Of a stretch of 64,000 bases of DNA, positions 11,568 through 20,087 are shown piece by piece. This stretch comes from JAOADN01 sp049323795. Lineage in GTDB: Bacteria; Pseudomonadota; Alphaproteobacteria; Rhodobacterales; Rhodobacteraceae. The DNA lies in assembly GCA_049323795.1 (NCBI GenBank), contig JBMOOH010000028.1, positions 62,001 to 126,000 of the forward strand. The letters run 5' to 3'. A program made the translations under genes and the position numbers. The notes beneath the pieces are model-generated. The model worked only from the letters and a program-made list of their open reading frames with translations, searched no databases and was not told where the DNA came from. Each line of letters opens with the position of its first letter. Position 1 is the first letter of the stretch.

Positions 11568-11588
11568 TGCAATTGAGAATTATTCGCA
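11568..11588 (-). promoter_or_regulatory. Fur/Mur-like operator upstream of mntH
   Basis: The region is an AT-rich inverted repeat: arm TGCAATT at 11568-11574 and arm ATTCGCA at 11582-11588 (reverse complement TGCGAAT), around a GAGAATT core. Alphaproteobacteria repress Mn2+ importers with the Fur homologue Mur at sites built of TGC-A/T-rich arms, and this fits that pattern. It overlaps the mntH ribosome-binding site, so binding would block expression. The assignment to Mur rather than Fur or Irr is inferred from the target gene. Confidence 0.55.
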
Positions 11589-11716
11589 GTCTAGGTTGGC
11601 CCGCCGCGCCCGTCAACCGCCTCGGACTCCCTTCACCCGCGGCGCCGACCGGAAGGCTCTCGCGCCCGTTGTGGCGCCGGCCTATAAGCTGATGGTCCGA
11701 TCCGAGGAGTACGCCC

Positions 11717-12505
11717 ATGCCAGCCGAACTCTCCCCCATCGACATGGCAAAGTTCGTCGCCGCCCGGCGTGCGGCCGATCTCGTCGAAGGCGGGATGCGT
11801 GTCGGACTCGGAACCGGCTCGACCTCGGCCTGGCTGGTCCGCATCCTGGGAGAGATGGTGCGCGAGGAGGGGCTGAGGATCACGACCGTCGCCACCTCGG
11901 CGCGCACCGCGGAACTGGCGCGCCAGTGCGGTCTCGGCGTCGTCCCGCTGGAAGAGGCGCGCTGGCTCGACATCACCATCGACGGGGCCGACGAGTTCGA
12001 TGGCGACCTGAACCTCATCAAGGGCGGCGGCGGCGCGCTGCTGCACGAGAAGATCGTGGCGACTGCATCCGACCAGATGGTCGTCATCGCCGATGCCGCC
12101 AAGGAAGTCGCCACGCTCGGCGGCTTTCCGCTTCCGGTGGAAATCGTCCCCTTCGGCTGGCAGGCATCGAAGGCGCTGATCGAGGAACTGCTCGTGTCGA
12201 TGGACGTTCTCGGCCGCGAGACGGCGCTGCGGATGAACGGGGACCGGCCGTTCCGCACCGACGAAGGCAACCTGCTCCTCGACCTCCGTCTCGGCCGCAT
12301 CGGCAACCCGCGGCAGCTTTCGCTGGTGCTGAATCAGGTCCCCGGCGTCGTCGAGAATGGCCTCTTCATCGACATCTGCGACCGCGTCGTGATCGGCCAG
12401 TCGGACGGGCGCGTCGAAATGCGCGACATCAACAGCGGCGAGGTCGAGCGGACGCGGATCGAGATCGCCGAAACCGAGAACATGTTCGCCGACCTCGGGG
12501 ACTGA
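11717..12505 (+). CDS. rpiA: Ribose-5-phosphate isomerase A
   Basis: RpiA interconverts ribose 5-phosphate and ribulose 5-phosphate in the pentose phosphate pathway. Motifs are GLGTGSTSAWLV (about residue 30), DGADEFD (about 90) and KGGGGALLHEKI (about 100), all in the expected order; the 262-residue length is slightly above the E. coli 219. A GAGGAGT ribosome-binding site precedes ATG 11717. The gor gene follows after 14 bases, so the two probably form one transcript linking NADPH generation to glutathione reduction. Confidence 0.95.
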   Translation: MPAELSPIDMAKFVAARRAADLVEGGMRVGLGTGSTSAWLVRILGEMVREEGLRITTVATSARTAELARQCGLGVVPLEEARWLDITIDGADEFDGDLNLIKGGGGALLHEKIVATASDQMVVIADAAKEVATLGGFPLPVEIVPFGWQASKALIEELLVSMDVLGRETALRMNGDRPFRTDEGNLLLDLRLGRIGNPRQLSLVLNQVPGVVENGLFIDICDRVVIGQSDGRVEMRDINSGEVERTRIEIAETENMFADLGD

Positions 12506-12519
12506 GGGGAAGGCACGGA

Positions 12520-13872
12520 ATGGTCTTCGATCTCGATCTCTTCGTCATCGGCGGCGGCTCGGGCGGGGTCCGGGCGGCCCGGATCGCGAGCGGCGAGCAC
12601 GGCGCGCGCGTCGCGCTCGCCGAAGCGGACCGGATGGGCGGAACCTGCGTCATCCGCGGCTGCGTGCCGAAGAAGCTCATGGTCTTCGCGTCGTCGTTCC
12701 GGTCCGACCTCGGACTCGCCGCCGGCTACGGCTGGAGCATCGGCGAACCCGCCTTCGACTGGCCCGCCTTCCAGAGCCGTCTCGTGCAGGACCTCGCGCG
12801 TCTGGAACAGGCCTACCGGGATACGCTGACCAGGTCCGGCGTCACCATCCATGACTGCCGCGCCGAAGTCCTGGACGCTCATACGGTGCGCCTTGCCACC
12901 GGGGAAAGGCTCACGGCCCGGCACATTCTGGTGGCGACCGGCGCACGCCCCTCGGTGCCCGGGATGGCGCGGCGCGCGGGCGCGATGACGTCGGACGATG
13001 TCTTCGGGATGACGGCGCTTCCGCGCCGGCTGCTGATCGTCGGGGGCGGCTACATCGCCTGCGAGTTCGCCTGCGTCCTCAACGGGCTCGGCGCGCAGGT
13101 CACGCAGATCTACCGCGGCGCGCAGATCCTGCGCGGCTTCGACGGGGAGGCCCGCGGGCTGGTGGCCGAGGCGATGCGCGGGCAGGGGATCGACCTGCAT
13201 GTCGGCTGCGACGTGACGGACATGGAGCGGACGAACGGCGGCACCCGCGTCAGGATGACCACCGGGCACGAGGACATGTTCGATGCGGTGCTCTGCGCCA
13301 CCGGGCGTGAGCCGAACTCGCGCGGGATGGGCCTCGAGGAGGCCGGCGTGCGGCTCGGCCCGCATGGCGAGGTGGCCGTCGATGGCTGGAGCCAGACCTC
13401 CGTGCCGTCGATCTTCGCGGTGGGCGATGTCACCGCCCGCGTGAGCCTGACGCCCGTGGCCATCCGGGAAGGGCACGCGTTCGCCGATACCGTCTTCGGC
13501 GGCCGCCCGTGGCGGGCCGATCACGATCTTGTCCCCTCGGCGGTGTTCACCCAGCCCGAGCTCGGTTCGGTGGGCCTGACCGAGGAGCAGGCCCGCGACG
13601 CCCACGAGATCGAGGTCTACGCGATGTCGTTCCGCCCCATGCGGACGGCCTTTGCCGGGCAGAATGCCCGGGCCCTCATGAAGCTTGTGGTGGACAAGGT
13701 GACACGGCGCGTGCTCGGGTGCCACATCGTGGCGCCGCAGGCCGGCGAACTGATCCAGCTCGCCGCGGTCGCCGTCCGGATGGGCGCGACGAAGGAGGAT
13801 TTCGACCGTACCGTCGCGGTGCACCCGACGATGGCAGAAGAAATCGTGACCCTGCGACATCCGGTTCGCTAG
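12520..13872 (+). CDS. gor: Glutathione-disulfide reductase
   Basis: Gor is a flavoprotein that reduces oxidised glutathione with NADPH. The N-terminal FAD-binding VIGGGSGGVRAAR (about residue 8) and the redox disulfide GGTCVIRGCVPKK (about residue 40) are intact, as is the NAD(P) Rossmann motif VGGGYIACEFA near 170 and the C-terminal catalytic HPTMAEE near 435. The 450-residue length is normal. The start ATG at 12520 has GAGGGGAAGG a few bases upstream, right after the rpiA stop. Confidence 0.95.
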   Translation: MVFDLDLFVIGGGSGGVRAARIASGEHGARVALAEADRMGGTCVIRGCVPKKLMVFASSFRSDLGLAAGYGWSIGEPAFDWPAFQSRLVQDLARLEQAYRDTLTRSGVTIHDCRAEVLDAHTVRLATGERLTARHILVATGARPSVPGMARRAGAMTSDDVFGMTALPRRLLIVGGGYIACEFACVLNGLGAQVTQIYRGAQILRGFDGEARGLVAEAMRGQGIDLHVGCDVTDMERTNGGTRVRMTTGHEDMFDAVLCATGREPNSRGMGLEEAGVRLGPHGEVAVDGWSQTSVPSIFAVGDVTARVSLTPVAIREGHAFADTVFGGRPWRADHDLVPSAVFTQPELGSVGLTEEQARDAHEIEVYAMSFRPMRTAFAGQNARALMKLVVDKVTRRVLGCHIVAPQAGELIQLAAVAVRMGATKEDFDRTVAVHPTMAEEIVTLRHPVR

Positions 13873-13963
13873 GGTCCGGGGCGACCGGAGCGGTTTGCGC
13901 TTGAATTTCCCTGCGGAATGCCCAGTTGGGGACGCAAGGGACGATAGGGAAGGACACAGGGGC

Positions 13964-15163
13964 ATGGCAGGCAGCGGAGGACCGTGGGGCGGCGGCGGTG
14001 GCCAGAACGGCGGCGGCGGCCAGAACGGCGGTGGTGGCGACAACCGGCAGGGACCGGGCCGCGGCGGCAGGCGTCCGGGCGAGGGTCCCCAGATACCCGA
14101 GATCGACGAGATCGTGAGGAAGGGGCAGGAGCAGCTCCGTGTCCTCATGGGCGGACGCAGCAGGGGCGGCTCCGGCGGCGGACCGAACGGAGGCGGGTTC
14201 GGCCTCAACCGCACGACCGTCGGGCTCGGCGTTCTCGCGGTGGTGGCGTTCTGGCTGTTCCAATCCGTCTACACGGTCAGGCCCGAGGAGAAGTCGGTCG
14301 AACTGACCTTCGGCAAGTGCATCGAGCCCTGCATCGGCGAGCCCGGCCTGAACTTCGCGCCCTGGCCGGTGGTGACGGCCGAGGTCATTCCGGTCACCCC
14401 CGAACGGACCGAGGACATCGGTATCGGAGCCGGCGGCCAGGCAAATGCCGGTCTGATGCTGACGGGCGACCAGAACATCGTGGACATCGGCTTCCAGGTG
14501 GTCTGGAACGTCTCCGACCCGCAGAAGTTCCTCTTCAACCTGCGCGACCCCGACCTCACGGTCAGCGCCGTGGCCGAAGCGTCGATGCGCGAGATCATCG
14601 CCCAGTCGCAGCTCGCGCCCATCCTGAACCGCGACCGCGGCGCCATCGCCGCGCGCCTTCAGGATCTCATCCAGCAGGCGCTCGACAGCTACGACAGCGG
14701 GCTCAACGTCGTGCGGGTCAACTTCGACCGGGCGGATCCGCCGCGCGAGGTCGTGGATGCGTTCAAGAACGTGCAGTCGGCCGGACAGCAGCGCGACCGC
14801 CTCCAGAAAGAGGCCGACGCCTACGCCAACACCGTCGTGGCCGGCGCGCGGGGCGAGGCCGCGCAGATCCTCGAACAGGCCGAGGCCTATCGCGCGCAGG
14901 TCGTGAATGAGGCGCAGGGCGAAGCCAGCCGCTTCACCGCAGTGCTGACCGAGTACCGAAAGGCGCCCGAGGTGACGCGCAAGCGGCTCTATCTCGAGAC
15001 GATGGAGGAAGTCCTGGGACGTGTGGACAAGGTGATCCTTGACGAGAACGCGGTGGGGCAGGGACAGGGCGTCGTGCCCTTCCTTCCCCTGAACGAACTG
15101 GGCCGCAGTGCCACAACGCCGTCGCAGCAGGGCGTCGGCGCCGCTTCCGGGGGGAACAACTGA
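13964..15163 (+). CDS. hflK: FtsH-protease modulator HflK
   Basis: HflK and HflC form a periplasmic SPFH-domain assembly around the membrane protease FtsH. The 399-residue product begins with a long Gly/Asn-rich cytoplasmic stretch (WGGGGGQNGG repeats, residues 8-30). A single transmembrane helix follows near residues 85-103, and then the SPFH/band 7 domain (VRPEEKSVELTFGK) and a helical C-terminal region (residues 260-330). ATG 13964 is preferred over the upstream in-frame ATG at 13895 because GGGAAGGA lies just upstream and the longer form adds unrelated residues. Its stop overlaps the hflC start by one base (TGATG), indicating translational coupling. Confidence 0.94.
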   Translation: MAGSGGPWGGGGGQNGGGGQNGGGGDNRQGPGRGGRRPGEGPQIPEIDEIVRKGQEQLRVLMGGRSRGGSGGGPNGGGFGLNRTTVGLGVLAVVAFWLFQSVYTVRPEEKSVELTFGKCIEPCIGEPGLNFAPWPVVTAEVIPVTPERTEDIGIGAGGQANAGLMLTGDQNIVDIGFQVVWNVSDPQKFLFNLRDPDLTVSAVAEASMREIIAQSQLAPILNRDRGAIAARLQDLIQQALDSYDSGLNVVRVNFDRADPPREVVDAFKNVQSAGQQRDRLQKEADAYANTVVAGARGEAAQILEQAEAYRAQVVNEAQGEASRFTAVLTEYRKAPEVTRKRLYLETMEEVLGRVDKVILDENAVGQGQGVVPFLPLNELGRSATTPSQQGVGAASGGNN

Positions 15164-16167
15164 TGAATCGCGCAACGCTCCTCATCCCGCTGGTCTTCAT
15201 CGTCGCGGCGCTCGGGCTCTCGTCGATCTTCACGGTCGACGAACGCGAGAAGGCGCTTGTCCTGCAGTTCGGCCAGATCATCCGGGTCGAAGAGCGGCCG
15301 GGCCTCCGGTTCAAGGTTCCGATCATCCAGCAGGTCGTGAAATACGACGACCGCATCCTCGGCCGGGGTATCGAGCCGCTGGAGGTGACCCCGCTCGACG
15401 ACCGCCGCCTCGTGGTCGACGCATTCGCCCGTTACCGCATCAATGACGTGGTCCGGTTCCGCCAGGCGACCGGCGCGGGCGGCATTGCCTTCGCCGAGAA
15501 CAGGATCGACACGATCCTGCGCGCGCAGACGCGCGAGGTCCTGGGTTCGGCCACTTCGGGGGAAATCGTCTCTGCGGACCGTGCCGCGCTCGCCCAGCGG
15601 ATCCGCGACCGGGCGCGTACGGAAGCCGAGGCGCTCGGCGTCGACATCGTCGATGTGCGGCTCAAGCGGTCCGACCTGCCCGAGCAGAACCTCGAAGCCA
15701 CCTTCGCCCGCATGCGCGCCGAGCGCGAGCGTGAGGCCGCCGACGAGATCGCCCGCGGCAACGAGGCCGCCCAGCGCGTCCGCGCCCAGGCCGACCGCAC
15801 CCGGATCGAACTCGTGTCCGATGCGCGCCGCCAGGCGGACATCGCCCGCGGCGAAGCCGATGCCCAGCGCAACGCGATCTTCGCCGCGGCCTTCGGTTCG
15901 GATCCCGAGTTCTTCGAGTTTTACCGGTCGCTGGCCGCCTACCGGGCGGCGCTTCTCGGCGGGAACTCGACCTTCGTCATGTCGCCCGACAGCGAGTTCT
16001 TCAACTATCTCAAGTCGTCCAGCGCGCCCGCGGCCGGTGCTGCGGCCGGTGCTGCGGCCGGCGCTGCGGTCGGCGCTGCGGCCGACAAAGCGCCCGCCGG
16101 AGCTGCGCCGGCCGGGGCGCCGCCGGCCGGGGCGCCGCCGGCCGATCCGGCAACGGCAGCCCCCTGA
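15163..16167 (+). CDS. hflC: FtsH-protease modulator HflC
   Basis: HflC is the partner of HflK in the FtsH-regulating membrane complex. An N-terminal signal-anchor helix (LLIPLVFIVAALGLSSIF, residues 6-23) is followed by the SPFH domain (VDEREKALVLQFGQI) and a long charged helix around residues 190-240. The C-terminus after residue 285 is a low-complexity Ala/Gly/Pro tail built of 4- and 5-residue repeats that reflect tandem DNA repeats. The protein of 334 residues is otherwise ordinary. Confidence 0.94.
   Translation: MNRATLLIPLVFIVAALGLSSIFTVDEREKALVLQFGQIIRVEERPGLRFKVPIIQQVVKYDDRILGRGIEPLEVTPLDDRRLVVDAFARYRINDVVRFRQATGAGGIAFAENRIDTILRAQTREVLGSATSGEIVSADRAALAQRIRDRARTEAEALGVDIVDVRLKRSDLPEQNLEATFARMRAEREREAADEIARGNEAAQRVRAQADRTRIELVSDARRQADIARGEADAQRNAIFAAAFGSDPEFFEFYRSLAAYRAALLGGNSTFVMSPDSEFFNYLKSSSAPAAGAAAGAAAGAAVGAAADKAPAGAAPAGAPPAGAPPADPATAAP
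16030..16140 (+). repeat. In-frame tandem repeats in the hflC tail (12-bp x4, 15-bp x2)
   Basis: Four 12-bp units related to GCGGCCGGTGCT occupy 16030-16077, and two perfect 15-bp units (GCCGGGGCGCCGCCG) occupy 16111-16140. Both periods are multiples of three, so copy-number change would only lengthen the tail (GAAA and AGAPP units) without shifting frame. Confidence 0.9.
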
Positions 16168-16170
16168 CCG

Positions 16171-16374
16171 ATGTCGGGGGCTGCGCTCCTCCTGCTGGGG
16201 ATCGGGTCCGTGCTCGCGCTCGAGGGCCTCGTGCTGGCGCTGGCCCCGGCGCGCATCGACCGCCTGATCGAGAGGCTGAGGGGCCTCGATCCGGAACACC
16301 GCCGCGGCCTCGGGCTCGCCGCGCTCGCCGCCGGCGTCGCGCTCATTTGGCTTGCGGAGCGCATGGCCGGCTGA
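16171..16374 (+). CDS. DUF2065 family small membrane protein
   Basis: This is a 67-residue protein with two hydrophobic helices (residues 3-26 and 48-62) joined by a basic amphipathic stretch (RIDRLIERLRGLDP). The size, topology and position between hflC and degP match DUF2065 proteins, whose function is unknown but which accompany HflKC in many proteobacteria. It starts four bases after the hflC stop. Confidence 0.85.
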   Translation: MSGAALLLLGIGSVLALEGLVLALAPARIDRLIERLRGLDPEHRRGLGLAALAAGVALIWLAERMAG

Positions 16375-16517
16375 GAATGTAGGCACTGCCGTTCACATGC
16401 AGTTTGAGGTGCCGCGATCCTCTTTGAAGCGGCGCGACGGACGACTACCTGACCGGCAGACGGTGATGATTCGGCCCTCCGTCGTCGGAGCTGGCGAAAT
16501 GATGAGGAGATCGTCGG

Positions 16518-17999
16518 GTGAAGACCGCGGTTGCGACACTGGGCATCGATCGGCGCGCGTCGGCCGGCCTGCTCCCTGCGATGTGGCTTGTCCTGGCCGT
16601 CCTGGCCATGGCGCTGGCCCTGTCGGCCCGGGCCGAGGCGAAGGCGGCGCCCGAAAGCTTTGCCGATCTGGCAACCACGGTCAGCCCCTCGGTGGTCAAC
16701 ATCACGACAACGACAGTCATCGCCGCACCGACCGGACCGTCCCCCATGGTCCCGAAAGGGTCGCCCTTCGAGGACTTCTTCCGTGATTTCGGCGGGCCGG
16801 ACGGACAGGGCGGACCGGGCAATGAGGCGCCACAGCGGTCGAACGCCCTGGGGTCGGGCTTCGTCATTTCCGCGGATGGCTACATTGTCACCAACAACCA
16901 CGTGATCGACGGCGCCGACGAGATCTCGATTGAGTTCTTCTCGGGACAGAAGCTCGATGCGAAGATCATCGGAACCGATCCGAAGACCGACCTTGCCCTG
17001 CTCAAGGTGGAAAGCGCGGCGCCGCTTCCCTTCGTCAGCTTCGGCGACAGCGACAGGATGCGGGTCGGCGACTGGGTCCTGGCGGTCGGCAACCCCCTGG
17101 GCCAGGGGTTCTCGGTTTCGGCCGGGATCGTTTCGGCGCGCAACCGCGAGCTGTCGGGCAATTACGACGACTTCATCCAGACCGACGCGGCGATCAACCG
17201 CGGCAACTCGGGTGGACCCTTGTTCAACATGGAAGGCCAGGTCATCGGCGTGAATACGGCGATCCTCAGCCCGAACGGCGGGTCGATCGGAATCGGCTTC
17301 TCCATGGCCTCGAACGTCGTCTCCAAGGTCGTGGACCAGCTCAAGCAGTTCGGAGAGACGCGCCGCGGCTGGCTCGGCGTCCGCATCCAGGATGTGACGC
17401 CGGACGTCGCCGAAGCGATGAACCTCACGTCGGCGAAGGGTGCCCTCGTCACGGACGTGCCGGCCGGCCCGGCCCTCGACGCCGGAATGAAGTCCGGTGA
17501 CGTGATCACCGAGTTCGACGGCGCCCCGGTCGGCGACACGCGCGAGCTTGTCCGGCGCGTCGGCGATACCGAGGTCGGTCGCGCCGTGCCTGTCGTCGTC
17601 CTGCGCGACGGCAAGCCGGTGACGCTCACGATCACGCTCGGCCGCCGGGAAGAGGCCGAGGCATCAGCGACGCCCGCCGCGGCCGCTCCGCCGGCGCCGG
17701 TCGAGAAGGACGTCCTCGGGATGACCCTCGCCGAGCTGACCGAAGAGCGCGTGACCGCGATGGGTCTGCCGCCGGGGACCGAGGGGCTGGTCGTGACCGG
17801 CATCGACGAATCGAGCGATGCCTACGGCAAGGGCCTGCGCGCGGGCGACATCCTGTCCGAAGCCGGCCAGCAGAAGGTCGCATCGCTCGCGGATCTCGAA
17901 GCGCGGATCGCCGAGGCGAAGGATGGCGGGCGCAAGTCGCTTCTCCTGCTGATCCGGCGCGACGGCGCGCCCAGGTTCGTGGCGATCTCGATCGAGTGA
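16518..17999 (+). CDS. degP: Periplasmic serine protease of the Do/DegP (HtrA) family
   Basis: This is a periplasmic chaperone-protease for misfolded envelope proteins. The GTG start at 16518 has GAGGAGA about 8 bases upstream. A signal peptide (hydrophobic stretch LVLAVLAMALALSARAEA, about residues 28-46) is followed by the trypsin-like domain with the triad His (NNHVIDGADE), Asp (TDLALLKV) and Ser (RGNSGGPLF). Two PDZ domains follow, at about residues 275-365 and 385-490. The 493-residue length is typical. The arrangement behind hflK-hflC-DUF2065 is a familiar membrane protein quality-control block. Confidence 0.95.
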   Translation: MKTAVATLGIDRRASAGLLPAMWLVLAVLAMALALSARAEAKAAPESFADLATTVSPSVVNITTTTVIAAPTGPSPMVPKGSPFEDFFRDFGGPDGQGGPGNEAPQRSNALGSGFVISADGYIVTNNHVIDGADEISIEFFSGQKLDAKIIGTDPKTDLALLKVESAAPLPFVSFGDSDRMRVGDWVLAVGNPLGQGFSVSAGIVSARNRELSGNYDDFIQTDAAINRGNSGGPLFNMEGQVIGVNTAILSPNGGSIGIGFSMASNVVSKVVDQLKQFGETRRGWLGVRIQDVTPDVAEAMNLTSAKGALVTDVPAGPALDAGMKSGDVITEFDGAPVGDTRELVRRVGDTEVGRAVPVVVLRDGKPVTLTITLGRREEAEASATPAAAAPPAPVEKDVLGMTLAELTEERVTAMGLPPGTEGLVVTGIDESSDAYGKGLRAGDILSEAGQQKVASLADLEARIAEAKDGGRKSLLLLIRRDGAPRFVAISIE

Positions 18000-18061
18000 G
18001 GGCACCTCTTGCCCGTCCGGTGATGCTTCCCTCCCGGGGGCAGGAAGGCTAGACCTGCGCC

Positions 18062-19573
18062 ATGGACCTGATCGACGACGATGGCGGGCCGCGGCCCGGG
18101 GGCAATGCCCGCGAGTTCACGGTTTCCGAGCTTTCCTCGGCCGTGAAGCGCGCGATCGAGGAAGGGTTCGGGTTCGTCAGGGTCAGGGGCGAGGTCAGCC
18201 GCGTGTCCCGCCCGTCGTCCGGCCATCTCTACTTCGATCTCAAGGACGACAGGGCGGTCATTGCCGCGGTCTGCTGGAAGGGGCAGGCGGGCCGCCTGTC
18301 GGTGAAGCCCGAGGAGGGAACCGAGGTCGTCGCGACCGGGCGGCTGACGACGTTTCCCGGCCAGTCCAAGTATCAGCTTGTGGTCGAGACGCTCGAGCCT
18401 GCGGGACTCGGCGCGCTGATGGTGATGCTGGAACGGCGCAAGGCCGCGCTCGCGGCCGAGGGGCTGTTCGATGCGTCGCGGAAGCGGCCGATCCCCTACC
18501 TTCCCGAGGTGATCGGGATCGTCACGTCGCCGTCCGGCGCGGTCATCCGTGACATCCTGCACCGTCTGCACGACCGGTTTCCGCGGCGCGTGCTGATCTG
18601 GCCTGTGGCCGTCCAGGGCGAGCGCTGCGCGCCCGAGGTCGCCGCGGCCATCCGGGGCTTCAATGCGTTGCCCGAGGGCGGACCCGTGCCGCGGCCGGAC
18701 CTTCTGATCGTCGCGCGGGGCGGCGGATCGGCCGAGGATCTCTGGGGCTTCAACGACGAGGCGGTCGTCCGCGCCGCCGCCGCCTCGGCCATTCCGCTCA
18801 TCTCGGCGGTCGGCCATGAAACCGACACGACCCTGATCGACCACGCCGCCGATCTGCGCGCGCCAACTCCCACCGCCGCGGCGGAACTTGCGGTTCCCGT
18901 ACGGGCCGAGCTTGCCGCGTGGATCGCCGAACAGGCCGGCAGGCTGGCGCGCGGGGCGCAGGGCGCCGCGGCCCGGAAGGCGCAGCGCCTGGCCGACCTG
19001 TCGATGGCTCTGGGCCGGCCCGCGGCGCTGATCGACCCGGCGCGGCAGCGGCTCGACTTCTGGGGCGACCGGATCGGCCCGGCACTTCGCGGCGCAACCG
19101 GGCGGCAGCGGACGCGGCTTTCCGCCACGGGACTTCGGCCATCCCTCCTGCGGCGCTTTCTTGCCGATGAGCGGCGGATTCTGGCGGACCGTGTCGCCCG
19201 TCTGGACCCTGCGTTTTCCCGCCTGAGGCGCGATGCGGCCGAACGCGTGGCGCGTCAGCGCGCCTCTCTCGCCGATGCGGACCGGCGCCTTGCCCGGGCG
19301 CAGGTCGCGCGGTTGCGGATGCTCGCCGAGAGGCTCGCAGGGCTCGACCGCACGCGGCAGTCACTCGGCCACGCCGAGACGCTGCGGCGGGGGTTCGCCA
19401 TCGTCTGGGGGGACGGTCACGTCCGCACGACCCGCACCGCGGCCGCGCAGGCCCAGGCGATCGAGATCGAGTTCCAGGACGGGCGGCTCGCCGTCGGCCC
19501 GGGTCCGGCCGGGCGTCGCGGGGCCGGCGGCAGCGGGGGCGGATCGGGCGGGAACCAGGGCCGCCCGGTCTGA
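18062..19573 (+). CDS. xseA: Exodeoxyribonuclease VII large subunit
   Basis: XseA with small subunit XseB degrades single-stranded DNA from both ends. An N-terminal OB-fold (FTVSELSSAVKRAIEE, then VRGEVSRVSRPSSGHLYFDL, residues 20-60) is followed by the catalytic domain with the GIVTSPSGAVIRDILH segment (about 155-170), the ARGGGSAEDLWGFNDE motif (about 218-233) and GHETDTTLIDHAADLRAPTP (about 258-277). The Arg/Ala-rich coiled coil continues to about residue 450. The 503-residue length is within the family range. A Gly-rich tail ends the protein. Confidence 0.95.
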   Translation: MDLIDDDGGPRPGGNAREFTVSELSSAVKRAIEEGFGFVRVRGEVSRVSRPSSGHLYFDLKDDRAVIAAVCWKGQAGRLSVKPEEGTEVVATGRLTTFPGQSKYQLVVETLEPAGLGALMVMLERRKAALAAEGLFDASRKRPIPYLPEVIGIVTSPSGAVIRDILHRLHDRFPRRVLIWPVAVQGERCAPEVAAAIRGFNALPEGGPVPRPDLLIVARGGGSAEDLWGFNDEAVVRAAAASAIPLISAVGHETDTTLIDHAADLRAPTPTAAAELAVPVRAELAAWIAEQAGRLARGAQGAAARKAQRLADLSMALGRPAALIDPARQRLDFWGDRIGPALRGATGRQRTRLSATGLRPSLLRRFLADERRILADRVARLDPAFSRLRRDAAERVARQRASLADADRRLARAQVARLRMLAERLAGLDRTRQSLGHAETLRRGFAIVWGDGHVRTTRTAAAQAQAIEIEFQDGRLAVGPGPAGRRGAGGSGGGSGGNQGRPV

Positions 19574-19574
19574 T

Positions 19575-19599
19575 CGCCCGGCCCGCCTCCGGCCGGGCG
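19575..19599. terminator. GC-rich stem between converging xseA and the 19635 gene
   Basis: A perfect 9-bp stem (CGCCCGGCC at 19575-19583 with GGCCGGGCG at 19591-19599) and a 7-base loop lie just after the xseA stop, in the gap between convergent genes. There is no T-run, so it would be a weak or factor-assisted terminator in either direction. Confidence 0.45.
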
Positions 19600-19634
19600 C
19601 GACCGTCGCCGCCCGCCGCAGATCTTCCGCGGTT

Positions 19635-20057
19635 TCAGACACCCACGTCGGGCCCGAGGCAGGCCAGCGGCGCGGGGCTTTGCTGCACTGCGACGAGGGG
19701 CGCACCCTCGGGGTCGTCCCGGAACCGCGCGGTGATCCCCTCCGGCGTGCTGTAGAAGGTCCAGCACTGCGGATCGGACGTGTCGCCGTAGAGAAAGCAG
19801 ATGTAGCCGTTGTCCTCGTACCATTCCCCCTTGCGGCAGTCGTCGCCGAGGAATGCCCACACGACCTTGCGCCCGGGCAGATACTGCTCGGCGCCGTAGG
19901 GCCGGCCGCCTGAACTGTAGAAGAAGGTGCGCCCGACCGAGAGGGCGTCGAACTCCTCGGCCGTCAGCGGTTTGCCGCCTTCGACCGCGGCCGTCGCGGC
20001 GGCCGCGATCACCGGTGTCAGAAGGGCTGCGACGGCGGCAAGGCGGGCGATCTGCAT
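19635..20057 (-). CDS. Exported hypothetical protein
   Basis: The 140-residue product has a cleavable signal peptide (MQIARLAAVAALLTPVIAAAATAAV, cut probably near residue 22-24). The mature part contains an EEFDALSVGRTFFYSS start, three cysteines that could pair (DDCRKGEW, GYICFLYG, PQCWTFYS) and an aromatic-rich core. I do not recognise a named domain. The fold is likely a small periplasmic beta protein. It converges with xseA and is followed on the same strand by the AlkB-like gene start region 2 kb away, so it appears monocistronic. Confidence 0.7.
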   Translation of the reverse strand: MQIARLAAVAALLTPVIAAAATAAVEGGKPLTAEEFDALSVGRTFFYSSGGRPYGAEQYLPGRKVVWAFLGDDCRKGEWYEDNGYICFLYGDTSDPQCWTFYSTPEGITARFRDDPEGAPLVAVQQSPAPLACLGPDVGV

Positions 20058-20087
20058 CGGGTTCTCCGGGTCTCGGCTCGCGCGACC

